Assembly: GCF_023824195.1 (NCBI RefSeq)
Contig: NZ_CP085442.1
Span: forward strand, 4,921,501-4,985,500
Origin: Priestia megaterium
Lineage (GTDB): Bacteria > Bacillota > Bacilli > Bacillales > Bacillaceae_H
Reading direction: 5' to 3'
DNA length: 64,000 nucleotides
In this document: in pieces, positions 39,626 through 47,932 of the stretch
Layout of the letters: each line of letters begins with the position of its first letter
Numbering within the stretch: the stretch's first letter is position 1
Program-made: the position numbers and the translations under genes
Notes under the pieces: generated by a model
What the model was told of the DNA's origin: nothing
Seen by the model: only the letters and a program-made list of their open reading frames with translations
The model's database searches: none

Positions 39626-40177
39626 TTAGTTTGGTTCAATCAATCCATATCGTCCATCTTTTCTTCGATATACAACGTTTGTAATGTTGGTCTCAGCGTT
39701 TGTAAATACAAAGAAACTATGTCCTAACATATTCATTTGCAAAATAGCCTCTTCACTATCCATTGGCTTTAAATTAAATCGTTTTGTACGAACTAGCTCT
39801 AATTCATCTTCTTCAGTTGCAACAGCTACGTTCGCTTCGCTTTCTAATGCTGCGAACAGATACTTCTCAGCGCCTTTTTCACGCATTTTTCGATTTACTT
39901 TTGTTTTATGTTTACGAATTTGACGCTCTAATTTATCTAGGACAAGATCGACAGCTGCATATAAATCACTGTGTGTCTCTTCAGCTCTCAATACGAGATC
40001 ATTCATTGGGATTGTGACTTCTATTTTTTGATCGTTATTGTAGACTTTTAAGTTTACATTTACGTCAGCAGTTGGTGTTTCGTCGAAATAACGCTCTAAC
40101 TTACCAAGCTTTTTCTCTACGTATTCCCTAATTGCTGGAGTCACCTCAATGTTTTCACCGCGAATGTTATACATCAT
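39626..40177 (-). CDS. hpf: ribosome hibernation promoting factor, long form
   Basis: Binds the 30S decoding region and dimerises ribosomes into inactive 100S particles in stationary phase or stress. The 183-residue long form has the N-terminal S30AE domain (MYNIRGENIEVTPAIREYVEK onward, to about residue 100) and the C-terminal dimerisation domain (about 125-183, RTKRFNLKPMDSEEAILQMNML). AGGAGG precedes two adjacent ATG codons. A sigma-B promoter lies upstream. Position between secA and the fli genes matches B. subtilis yvyD. Confidence 0.96.
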   Translation of the reverse strand: MMYNIRGENIEVTPAIREYVEKKLGKLERYFDETPTADVNVNLKVYNNDQKIEVTIPMNDLVLRAEETHSDLYAAVDLVLDKLERQIRKHKTKVNRKMREKGAEKYLFAALESEANVAVATEEDELELVRTKRFNLKPMDSEEAILQMNMLGHSFFVFTNAETNITNVVYRRKDGRYGLIEPN

Positions 40178-40224
40178 GTTCGAACTCCTCCTTTAATCCA
40201 TTGCTATACCTCTACAATTCTACA

Positions 40225-40250
40225 ATACCCGACACAATCCCTTCCTAAAC
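40225..40250 (-). promoter_or_regulatory. sigma-B promoter of hpf
   Basis: Minus strand GTTTAG, 14 nt, GGGTAT, close to the sigma-B consensus GTTTAA-N12-15-GGGTAT and in keeping with stress induction of hpf/yvyD in B. subtilis. Confidence 0.8.
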
Positions 40251-40312
40251 TATTAAAATTTTTTGAAAATTTAGTGAAAATTTTTGGAACCTGAGAAAAG
40301 TTTATGAAAAAA

Positions 40313-40347
40313 CCAAAAAAATAGACCTTCTTCATAAGAAGAAGGGT
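40313..40347 (-). terminator. fliDST terminator
   Basis: ACCCTTCTTC-TTAT-GAAGAAGGT then TCTATTTTTTT on the minus strand, just after fliT. Confidence 0.88.
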
Positions 40348-40366
40348 TGTATTTTTTTACGCAGAA

Positions 40367-40705
40367 TTAATTTTTTTTATCGTAAAACATCCCATCAAAC
40401 GATTTCGTTTCGTAAGGGTTTACATAGCTGTTATTATGCTTTTTTTTCGTTTTTAACAAACGGAGATCTACCATAATTTGATGCCGAATTAAGATCAGCT
40501 TTTGATCAATTGCCTTATTCATTTCGACAATTTTCTTACCCATCGATTCATTATCCCTACTTTTTGGCGGCAGTTTCTCTATGAGGTCACGTCTTTTTAA
40601 TAGAAGATACTCTAACTTTTGAATGCCTTCTTCTCGATTTTTGTCAGAAAATGTTTGAGTAAGCCGATAAATCTCATCAGTTAGCTGATATAGGTCGTTA
40701 ATCAT
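40367..40705 (-). CDS. fliT: FliT-type flagellar chaperone
   Basis: 112-residue predominantly helical protein immediately after fliS, where B. subtilis has fliT, which chaperones the cap protein FliD. Sequence similarity to FliT is weak by eye, so the call rests on position, size and helical pattern. Start at ATG 40705 is 2 nt after the fliS stop (translational coupling); the frame is open further upstream inside fliS, but that part mirrors fliS in another frame. Confidence 0.7.
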   Translation of the reverse strand: MINDLYQLTDEIYRLTQTFSDKNREEGIQKLEYLLLKRRDLIEKLPPKSRDNESMGKKIVEMNKAIDQKLILIRHQIMVDLRLLKTKKKHNNSYVNPYETKSFDGMFYDKKN

Positions 40706-40707
40706 AT

Positions 40708-41109
40708 TTATGCTTGACCGCCGCTTCCATGGACTTGCTGGCGGTGAAGCTGCACAACTTGCTTCCATGTATCGCGGAATTCTGTTACATATTGTTCGGC
40801 TTCATCCAAGCTTGCTGTGTCATTTTTTGTATTTGCTTCAATTAAACACTGGTTAATATAGTCATACATAGCCATCATAGACTTAGCAACTTGCACGTTT
40901 GTATCAAGGGTAATCATTAGTTCTTGAATAATATTTTGTGCTTTTAACAGATTCGTATTTTTCAGCTCAATATTTTTTTCCTGTATGCCTGTTCGTGCAA
41001 GTTTGATAAATTTTAAACACCCGTTATACAACATAAGCGTTAAATCTCCTGGAGAAGCAGTCTGAACAGCTCCTTGCTGATACGCTTGATACGGATTATT
41101 TGCTGTCAT
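40708..41109 (-). CDS. fliS: flagellin export chaperone FliS
   Basis: Small helical chaperone that keeps flagellin unfolded for export and, in Bacillus, also influences FliW. 133 residues with the family opening NPYQAYQQGAVQTASPGDLTLMLYNGCLKF (first 30 residues; the key SPGDL and LYNGCLKF are clear) and TLDTNVQVAKSMMAMYDYINQCL later. Between fliD and fliT. Its client flagellin gene hag is not in the window. Confidence 0.94.
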   Translation of the reverse strand: MTANNPYQAYQQGAVQTASPGDLTLMLYNGCLKFIKLARTGIQEKNIELKNTNLLKAQNIIQELMITLDTNVQVAKSMMAMYDYINQCLIEANTKNDTASLDEAEQYVTEFRDTWKQVVQLHRQQVHGSGGQA

Positions 41110-41125
41110 AAACTTTCACTCCTTC

Positions 41126-42934
41126 TTAACTAAAATATTGCGATAACTGCGCGCTTTGAGCATTTGCATTTTGAATGGCTTTTTCCATTGCTGTAAACTG
41201 ACGATAATATCGGTCTTCTATTTGTGTGAGCCTGCTTTCAAAACTAGTGATTTGGCTATTTACGCTTTTTAAATTACGCCCAAGCAAAAATTGTTCACTT
41301 GTCCATGTTGAACGGCCAGCGCGCTGCTCAACTTTGGATACGGTTTGAGTAATCGTATCTCGTAAACGTCGTACAATCCCTTTTTCACTTGTTGTACTTC
41401 CACTTTTCATAAATAAATCCATGACTGACTGCGGGTCTTTTTCAATTGCTTCTTTTAATTTAGTTCCGTCACCTTCTATGACTAGCTTGCCTCGATCGCT
41501 ATAGTTTGCGCTAGTTGAAATACCGATGTCGGTTAGCTGCGAAAATGCTCCGCTCACTCCTGATACAAAGGCATACCAGTTAGAACGCATCTGGTTTAGC
41601 CCGCTTGATAAAATTGAGTCTCCTTTTAACAAACCGCTTTTCGCCTTATCATCCCATTGCTCAGCTTGTTTATCCGTTAGTTTTTCTCTTTCTTCATCAG
41701 TCAAAGGCTGATAGTTCCGGTCTCTTTCTTCCGTAATCTTTCCGTTAATCTTCTCAATCAGTTCATTGTATTTGGTCACAAAATCTTTAATTGTATCAAA
41801 TACTTTCTGCGTATCATTGCTTACATTAACGCGCACATCTCCTGTAAAATTATTTTGGAGGGTATAGGTAACACCTCCCGTTGTAAACGTATTGGATTTA
41901 CGGGTTGTTTCTAGACCGTTTAGCGTAAACTTTGCATCTGTTCCGCCGGTTTCTTTTTGAGTATCTAATTTTAAGAAACTTTTTAAAAACGCTCCTGAAA
42001 ACACCATCTTTTGACCGCCTGCACCACCGGCTTTTGACAAATCTCCTGTGTCTTTGCGAGTAAAGACAACTTTATCTGTTCCTTCATCGTAAAAGGCTGA
42101 AATACCTACTTTTGAATTACTAAGTTGGGTCAAAACAGTATTTAATGACGCTGAACCATCAAATTCAAATGACATACTGCCGTCTTCATTATCTCCTGTT
42201 GCTTTTCCATTACTGTCATACGTTGTAATAGAAAACTGGAGGACATTTTGCTTATACGTAAATCCTTGAACAGTGCTACCGTTTGCTAACGTGGAACCGA
42301 ATGTCATTTCGCCCGTATTCATATTAACGAATACATCATTCTCTCCTATTAAAGTAGGATCGCCTGTAGTTTTTATATTAAATTCTTGAGAAGATTCTTT
42401 ATTTTTCACTTGAATAGAAGAAGGCAGGCTTCCCTCAAAAATGGCTCCTTTGGATAACTTGGAAGTCTTTGTATCAGCACTTATTGTAATATCAGGTTGC
42501 TTGACCTCTTTTCCACTCCACGCACTGCCAAGCAAGGTTTTTTGCTCCCATAAACTTTTAGTAGGGTCAATAGTGCCTTCTGAAGAGCCTTCTGAAATTT
42601 TCCCACTACTGATATTTTGCGCAGCAGTCGCCATTATCACGTTTGAAAGTGTATAAGACGCGTTACCTGCTGAGGAAGTAGCTGCCGCTTTTACTTTCGT
42701 TTCATCTGCTGAAGATACCGTTTTAGACGAATAAGAAGACTGCAAGGTCATATTAAAAGCGAGATTATTAAATTCTGATAATAGCAAGTTCATAGAGCGA
42801 TAATCATCTCGCTGCCACTCTAACGTTTGCTTTTGTTTTTTCATTTTATCAATAGGCATACGTTCAGCCTTCATTAAATCACTGACGATTTGATCAATAT
42901 CCATTCCGCTTGCTAACCCACTTACTCTTACCAC
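41126..42934 (-). CDS. fliD: flagellar filament cap protein FliD
   Basis: Forms the cap under which flagellin subunits add at the filament tip. The 602-residue protein has the conserved N terminus VSGLASGMDIDQIVSDLM and a C-terminal D0/D1 helix (RLTQIEDRYYRQFTAMEKAI) with a long variable central domain; intact, unlike flgK and flgL. Start is GTG at 42934, about 6 nt from GGTGGTGAT. The preceding hag and flaG of B. subtilis are absent. A sigma-D promoter candidate is upstream. Confidence 0.95.
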   Translation of the reverse strand: MVRVSGLASGMDIDQIVSDLMKAERMPIDKMKKQKQTLEWQRDDYRSMNLLLSEFNNLAFNMTLQSSYSSKTVSSADETKVKAAATSSAGNASYTLSNVIMATAAQNISSGKISEGSSEGTIDPTKSLWEQKTLLGSAWSGKEVKQPDITISADTKTSKLSKGAIFEGSLPSSIQVKNKESSQEFNIKTTGDPTLIGENDVFVNMNTGEMTFGSTLANGSTVQGFTYKQNVLQFSITTYDSNGKATGDNEDGSMSFEFDGSASLNTVLTQLSNSKVGISAFYDEGTDKVVFTRKDTGDLSKAGGAGGQKMVFSGAFLKSFLKLDTQKETGGTDAKFTLNGLETTRKSNTFTTGGVTYTLQNNFTGDVRVNVSNDTQKVFDTIKDFVTKYNELIEKINGKITEERDRNYQPLTDEEREKLTDKQAEQWDDKAKSGLLKGDSILSSGLNQMRSNWYAFVSGVSGAFSQLTDIGISTSANYSDRGKLVIEGDGTKLKEAIEKDPQSVMDLFMKSGSTTSEKGIVRRLRDTITQTVSKVEQRAGRSTWTSEQFLLGRNLKSVNSQITSFESRLTQIEDRYYRQFTAMEKAIQNANAQSAQLSQYFS

Positions 42935-43048
42935 TTACCATCACCACCATTTTTTTATTCATCTATTCATCAACTGTTAGCCATAAAATATGAGTGTTTT
43001 TTTTTCGAATCACCCTATTCGTTTATAGGTTCAACACTTCTCTATTTT

Positions 43049-43075
43049 GTATCGGTAAAACAGAAATTTTTTTCA
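43049..43075 (-). promoter_or_regulatory. candidate sigma-D promoter of fliDST
   Basis: Minus strand TGAA, 15 nt, ACCGATAC, against the sigma-D consensus TAAA-N15-GCCGATAT. About 115 nt before fliD. Confidence 0.6.
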
Positions 43076-43097
43076 TAGGTCAAATGGTGCAAGATAG

Positions 43098-43135
43098 AAA
43101 AAGCTCACTTATTTTAGAAAATAAGTGAGCTTTTT
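43098..43135 (-). terminator. terminator after the anchored protein gene
   Basis: AAAAAGCTCACTTATTTT pairs with its complement across AGA, with U on the minus strand side; it ends 1 nt before the stop codon at 43137, insulating fliD from the block upstream. Confidence 0.88.
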
Positions 43136-43136
43136 A

Positions 43137-43817
43137 TTATTGACTAAACATGTTCAGTTGGCGAGATAAGTTTCTTTGAATATCTTTAGGGATAAGGTAT
43201 GGTGCTAAATTTATAATATCTCGTAATGAAGCAATGGTTACTGAAGCGGATAAATTTATATATTCGTCCGTTGTATCTGCTTGTTCAAACGAAATGGAGT
43301 CTGGTAAGTTAGTGAGTAGAGTAATTTCATTCATTTCTTTATCAACCGTCACATCAGAAGACTCATCAATATTTAAACGATCCCACACAAGAGACATAGG
43401 AATCGGCATTCTTCCTAAATGCACGCTGTTCACTTTTAAAACAAGCTTTCCGTTTTCGGCTTTTGGCGTTACATCCACTACAAGCTGCGATTCCATAAAA
43501 GATACCACATGTTTATTAATATAAAATTTCATATGTTCCGGGAGTAACTCAGCTTCTGCTCCTTCAATCGTTTTATCTTTTTCAGAAAGATAGCTGCGCA
43601 AATAATCATTAACATCGCTCTCACTTAATCGGTATCCTAAAATAGGAGATCCACCGTTAAGTTCTAGTGACGTCGCATGCGCCGACTTTTCTTGTGCTAA
43701 TGAAGATAAGGAAGCAGTTTGATCAAGCCTTTCAACATTCTTAACTGGACTAACTAAAAAATACAAACCAAATAAAAGAATAATAAATAGAAAAATAACA
43801 GCTATAAACTTCTTCAA
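43137..43817 (-). CDS. N-terminally anchored protein of unknown function
   Basis: 226 residues. A single hydrophobic helix (about 4-24) leaves the rest outside the membrane; there is no lipobox. The outer part has alternating beta-type segments (LVVDVTPKAENGKLVLKVNSV and VTVDKEMNEITLLTNLP) recalling DUF2140/YpmS-like exported proteins, but I do not recognise the family with confidence. It lies between fliD and the GabP-like gene, with its own promoter (43872-43901) and terminator, so it is not part of the flagellar operon. Confidence 0.7.
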   Translation of the reverse strand: MKKFIAVIFLFIILLFGLYFLVSPVKNVERLDQTASLSSLAQEKSAHATSLELNGGSPILGYRLSESDVNDYLRSYLSEKDKTIEGAEAELLPEHMKFYINKHVVSFMESQLVVDVTPKAENGKLVLKVNSVHLGRMPIPMSLVWDRLNIDESSDVTVDKEMNEITLLTNLPDSISFEQADTTDEYINLSASVTIASLRDIINLAPYLIPKDIQRNLSRQLNMFSQ

Positions 43818-43871
43818 CTATACGCACCCTCTCAAACATTTTTCTTGGAATATAATACCGATTTCTCTTTT

Positions 43872-43901
43872 ATCATACAAGATAAATAAGATAGTTGTCG
43901 A
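43872..43901 (-). promoter_or_regulatory. promoter of the anchored protein gene
   Basis: Minus strand TCGACA, 18 nt, TATGAT, 55 nt before the start codon. Confidence 0.5.
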
Positions 43902-43950
43902 AAATCCGCATAAAATTTACGTATATAGCAGAAATTCCACGCAATAAATA

Positions 43951-43985
43951 AGTCGAAAACGACTAATCTAAGTCTTTTAAGACTT
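43951..43985 (+). promoter_or_regulatory. candidate upstream activator sites for the GabP-like gene
   Basis: Two adjacent inverted repeats, AGTCG-AAAA-CGACT (43951-43964) and AAGTCTT-TT-AAGACTT (43970-43985), 55-90 nt upstream of the -24 element, where an enhancer-binding protein would sit. Confidence 0.5.
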
Positions 43986-44038
43986 AAAATACTGTATGTT
44001 TAGTAACTTAAAGACTGATTTTAATAGTAATTTGATAA

Positions 44039-44055
44039 TTGGCACACTTCTTGCT
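44039..44055 (+). promoter_or_regulatory. sigma-54 (SigL) promoter of the GabP-like gene
   Basis: TTGGCAC, 5 nt, TTGCT: exact -24/-12 spacing (GG, 10 nt, GC), matching the consensus TTGGCAC-N5-TTGCA nearly throughout. It lies 95 nt before the ATG. Confidence 0.9.
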
Positions 44056-44149
44056 TATTATAAAGGTAAGGGGAGGAATTTCTATTTATATTTTCAGAAT
44101 TTACTTTATTTTCTAATAGTCTTTCGATAATTTTAAAGGAGTGAATACG

Positions 44150-45547
44150 ATGGGAAACAAAACAGAATCACACGGAAAGTTAAAGCAACGTCACGTTTCC
44201 ATGATTTCCATTGCAGGTATTATCGGAGCCGGCTTGTTTGTAGGAAGCGGATCCGTTATTAACGCAACAGGCCCAGCAGCAGTAGTTTCATATGCAGCAG
44301 CCGGACTGCTAGTCGTTCTATTGATGCGTATGCTCGGTGAAATGGCTATGGTAAACCCAGATAAAGGCTCATTCGCAACATATGCTCAGCAAGGAATTGG
44401 CGCGTGGGCAGGTTATGCTGTTGGATGGCTTTACTGGTTTTTCTGGCTAATTGTAATTGCGATTGAAGCCACTGCAGGAGGAGCAATTGTTCATGAATGG
44501 CTCCCTTCCGTACCAATTTGGCTTTTAAGCTTAATCTTAACCTTTGCATTAACTTTAACAAACTTGTTCTCTGTCAAATCATTTGGAGAATTTGAATATT
44601 GGTTTGCTATGATTAAAATTGTGGCAATCGTTGCTTTTATGGGGATCGGTTTAGCTATTATTTTCGGATTAATCCCAGGTACATCTTCACCTGGTCTAGC
44701 TAATTTAACGGGCCACGGAGGCTTTATGCCAAAAGGCACGAACTCTATCTTTTTAGGGGTTATTACCGTTATTTTCTCTTATTTTGGAGCTGAAATTGCA
44801 GCTATTGCAGCTAGTGAATCAGAAAATCCAGCAAAAGCTATCACAACTGCTATTCGCAGTGTCGTATGGCGAATTTTAATTTTCTATATTGGTTCAGTTG
44901 CTATTTTAGTAACTCTTTTACCTTGGAACTCAGCTGATTTACTAAAAAGTCCATATGTAACAATGTTAGAAATGGTCAATATTCCAGCAGCTGCACAAAT
45001 TATGAATTTAGTCGTATTAGTATCCGTTTTGTCTTGCTTAAACTCTGCTTTGTATACGAACTCACGAATGATTTTATCATTAGCTCAAAAAGGACAAGCT
45101 CCTCGCGTTTTAGCAAAGGTAAGCAAATCAGGCGTGCCGGCAAGAGCCGTATGGATTAGCACAGCTGCCGCATATGTATGTGCTATCTTTAGCTTCGTTT
45201 CGCCGGATAAACTCTTTTTATTCTTAGTTAATGCATCAGGAGCCATTGCTCTTATTGTATATTTAGCTATCGCTATTTCTCATTTACGCCTGCGCAAGAA
45301 AATGATTCAAGCTAACCAGCCAATTAAAGGAATGAAAATGTGGTTGTTCCCGTATTTAACATACGCAACAATTGCTGTTATTACCGTGATCTTCTTATCA
45401 ATGGCATTTATTGATTCGATGCGCTCACAGTTTTTCTTAACTCTTGGATTAACCGCTGTGGTTCTTCTTTCATACTCGTTCATCAAAAAAACAAACAACA
45501 AGCGACCTGACGATCAATTTTCCGAATCAGAAAATATTGCAAAATAA
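44150..45547 (+). CDS. gabP: amino acid permease of the APC family, GABA-permease-like
   Basis: 465-residue proton-coupled transporter with 12 predicted membrane helices. The N-terminal signature SIAGIIGAGLFVGSGSVI, the segment WLYWFFWLIVIAIEA and the internal CLNSALYTNSRM are close to B. subtilis GabP, so GABA is the likely substrate, with proline or related amino acids possible. ATG 44150 has AAAGGAG 8 nt upstream; the GTG three codons earlier overlaps that site. Its sigma-54 promoter implies control by a RocR-type activator encoded outside this window. Own terminator. Confidence 0.87.
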   Translation: MGNKTESHGKLKQRHVSMISIAGIIGAGLFVGSGSVINATGPAAVVSYAAAGLLVVLLMRMLGEMAMVNPDKGSFATYAQQGIGAWAGYAVGWLYWFFWLIVIAIEATAGGAIVHEWLPSVPIWLLSLILTFALTLTNLFSVKSFGEFEYWFAMIKIVAIVAFMGIGLAIIFGLIPGTSSPGLANLTGHGGFMPKGTNSIFLGVITVIFSYFGAEIAAIAASESENPAKAITTAIRSVVWRILIFYIGSVAILVTLLPWNSADLLKSPYVTMLEMVNIPAAAQIMNLVVLVSVLSCLNSALYTNSRMILSLAQKGQAPRVLAKVSKSGVPARAVWISTAAAYVCAIFSFVSPDKLFLFLVNASGAIALIVYLAIAISHLRLRKKMIQANQPIKGMKMWLFPYLTYATIAVITVIFLSMAFIDSMRSQFFLTLGLTAVVLLSYSFIKKTNNKRPDDQFSESENIAK

Positions 45548-45571
45548 AAAAGCCGCATCTGCGGCTTTTTT
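45546..45571. terminator. bidirectional terminator between gabP and the SSS transporter
   Basis: AAAAAAGCCGCA and its exact complement across a 2-nt loop, with T-runs on both strands; serves both convergent genes. Confidence 0.94.
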
Positions 45572-45584
45572 ATTTTGCTTTTGA

Positions 45585-47297
45585 TTATTTCTCAACCGAT
45601 ATGTCACGATGAAGATTTCGAAGCGGCTGAGGAGGGCAAATACGTCGCGTTGCGTAAGAAACGATAAAAATAGTTAACAACCCGCCTACCATCGCAAATG
45701 TACGAAACGGAAACATGACCACTCCGTCTTCAATCATCGGATACGGAAGCAGCGCTTTTAAATGAAGCAGTGGTTCTCCTCCACCGATTCGAAGAACAAG
45801 AGACACAATAAACCCAGCCAAAGATCCGTGCCAGTTAGCTCCTTTAAAGAATAAAGCACAAACCAACTGCGGAAAAAGTATGCAATACACGAGGTCCCCT
45901 GATAAATACCATAAAGAGTAGACACTCTCAGAGTTTAAAGCAATTAGAGTTGCTCCCGTTCCAATGATAATGATAGAACGTTTAATAACTTTATCTAACT
46001 GCGCCTGTGTCGCATTTGGTTTTACAATCGGACGATACACGTTCCAGGCTGCCATCCCCGAAGCTGAAAGTAACGAAGCCGCTACTGCAGCCATGACGGC
46101 AGCAGCTAGGCCTCCAAGCGCAATCGCTCCTACTAAATCAGGCGTTAGGTATTTAAATACATACGTTAAAATCATGGACGCGCTCTCAGGGCTTGACGCT
46201 CCAAATGAAGACCAGTCTGCACTATAACCTATCATTCCTATTAAAGTTGGAGGCAAGGCCGCTAACGCGCAAAAGATGCCGGCTGTAATAGATAGCCACA
46301 TTGCTGCTTTTTCATTTTTAGCAGATAACACGCGCTGAAAATAAATTTGCCATGGAATACCACCAAAAATAAGTAAGAATGTGCTATCCCACCATTGCCA
46401 ATATGTATTTCCCCATTTCGGATCTTCCCAGCCTTTTAATGGAGGAAATAAATGAAGAGAACCAGTCATGCCTTCTGAATAAGTAGAAAAAACGGCTCCC
46501 ACCCCTCCCGTATTCGAAAATGCAAAGGGAAGCACCAGAAATAGGCCTAAAAACATAATAGAAAGCTGTAAGATATCGGTATGTGCTACTGCCCACAAGC
46601 CGCCAATCACGGTGTATGCAATGGCAATAAGTGCGGAAAGAATGATGGAAATTGAAAAACTGAGGCCTAAAATCACACCGAATGTTGTTCCTAAAGCAGT
46701 TAAGATAGCTGCGCTCCAAAACAGCTCTCCCAGTATAGCTGGAAAATAAAGAACCGTAGCCATTTTCTTACCGAAACGAGATTCTAGAGGATCGAGCATT
46801 GTCATAAACTCAAACCTTCTCATCTTTCTAGCAAAAAAGATACCGCCTAAAATCAAGCTGATTGAATAACACCATGGGGCTTGGGTCCATGTCAGCCCTG
46901 AGGAATAAACGGTTTCGGCCGTTCCAGCAATATACCCTCCACCTACCCAAGTGGCGGTCATTGTGAACATTGAAATCCATAGCGGCATAGATCTTCCTGC
47001 AACAAGCATATCATCTGATTTTCCTTTTTTACTTGCAGCGGCTCGAGCACCAATAAAATAAATAACACCATACATAATGAACATTAAAATGAGGCCTGGC
47101 CAATAGAGATCTGGATTATAGAGAGAATAGATAAATGCGACAACCATAAAGATGGAAAATCCTATAATAGTTGTCCATAAGGGGGTTAGTAGACGGTTGT
47201 TCCTGTTTGATTTCCCTGAAAAGTCAGAAGTCTCATTCGACTTTTCAGGCCTGGCTTGTTGTGTGTCTGAACGAAATGGCTTTTTAGCATTTTGCAT
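45585..47297 (-). CDS. Na+/solute symporter (SSS family), probable high-affinity choline transporter
   Basis: 570-residue secondary transporter with about 13 membrane helices after a 45-residue hydrophilic head. Several blocks resemble the animal choline transporter CHT1/SLC5A7 as I recall it: TMTATWVGGGYIAGTAE, SLILGGIFFA, TMLDPLESRFGK, FGGIPWQIYFQRVLSA and LWYLSGDLVY. The neighbours across the divergent spacer are gbsA, gbsB and gbsR, which turn choline into glycine betaine, so sodium-driven choline uptake is the likely role. B. subtilis instead uses ABC systems OpuB/OpuC. Family is certain; substrate is inferred. Confidence 0.85.
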   Translation of the reverse strand: MQNAKKPFRSDTQQARPEKSNETSDFSGKSNRNNRLLTPLWTTIIGFSIFMVVAFIYSLYNPDLYWPGLILMFIMYGVIYFIGARAAASKKGKSDDMLVAGRSMPLWISMFTMTATWVGGGYIAGTAETVYSSGLTWTQAPWCYSISLILGGIFFARKMRRFEFMTMLDPLESRFGKKMATVLYFPAILGELFWSAAILTALGTTFGVILGLSFSISIILSALIAIAYTVIGGLWAVAHTDILQLSIMFLGLFLVLPFAFSNTGGVGAVFSTYSEGMTGSLHLFPPLKGWEDPKWGNTYWQWWDSTFLLIFGGIPWQIYFQRVLSAKNEKAAMWLSITAGIFCALAALPPTLIGMIGYSADWSSFGASSPESASMILTYVFKYLTPDLVGAIALGGLAAAVMAAVAASLLSASGMAAWNVYRPIVKPNATQAQLDKVIKRSIIIIGTGATLIALNSESVYSLWYLSGDLVYCILFPQLVCALFFKGANWHGSLAGFIVSLVLRIGGGEPLLHLKALLPYPMIEDGVVMFPFRTFAMVGGLLTIFIVSYATRRICPPQPLRNLHRDISVEK

Positions 47298-47840
47298 CGT
47301 CTCACATCCTTTAAATTGATAAAGAAATCTAAAGACATCATTGTCCTTTATTCCTTTTTCCTACCAGCATACAATTAAACCTAAAAATAGATTTTTTAGA
47401 ATAAAATATAAATAGTTGGATTATAAATACCAATGTGAAGGGGAGAAATTACGTTTATATAGTTATATTAAAATAATTTAAATTTACTTTTTTTACTATT
47501 TTGCTAAGAGCTCATAATTGTTTTCATCTTTTATCTAAACTCCTTTCTTAATTTCCACATTCAAAATCCTTTGTTTTTCAAGGTTTGTATGCAAGCAGAT
47601 ATAGTACTATGGTTAATATATCTGAATGTTTAGTATATTGTCAAAAAAGTTTGAGTGTTTTCATATAAAAAAAGAATAATATTCTCATAGCTCATACATA
47701 AAAAAACCTTTTGTATCAAGGGACATAGCAATCAGTGATTTTTTATCACTTTTTGTTAAATTTTTTCTTAATATCCGAATGATTAGTCTCTTACAGAGAA
47801 GATAATCTGATAAATTCAGAACATTTGGAGTTTTTTTGAT

Positions 47841-47870
47841 TTGACTAAATTAAATAACCGATGCTATAAT
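47841..47870 (+). promoter_or_regulatory. gbsA promoter
   Basis: TTGACT, 18 nt, TATAAT, with an extended -10 TG one base before it. Confidence 0.75.
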
Positions 47871-47886
47871 TCGAATTATTAAGAAC

Positions 47887-47907
47887 GTTAAATATAAATT
47901 TAACAAA
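47887..47907. promoter_or_regulatory. candidate GbsR operator in the gbsA leader
   Basis: GTTAAAT-ATAA-ATTTAAC, placed roughly 10-28 nt downstream of the predicted start point. Its right part, ATAAATTTAACAAA, recurs exactly upstream of gbsR (51254-51267, other strand). Suits a roadblock repressor. Confidence 0.55.
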
Positions 47908-47932
47908 TTCTATTATTTGGAGGTCGATGCTA

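Larger units (their letters stand above)
47298..47932. other. 635-nt divergent spacer between the symporter and gbsA
   Basis: Strongly AT-rich. It holds the gbsA promoter and operator at its right end, a small hairpin AGTGAT-TTTTT-ATCACT followed by TTTT (47734-47754), and next to it TTTGTTAAATTTTT (47752-47765), close to the candidate GbsR motif. No convincing symporter promoter or small gene was found. Confidence 0.6.

Noticed and set aside
40178..40250. sigma-H promoter for hpf
   Set aside because: An AGGA-like and a GAAT-like element occur but about 19 nt apart, too far for sigma-H; only the sigma-B element fits.
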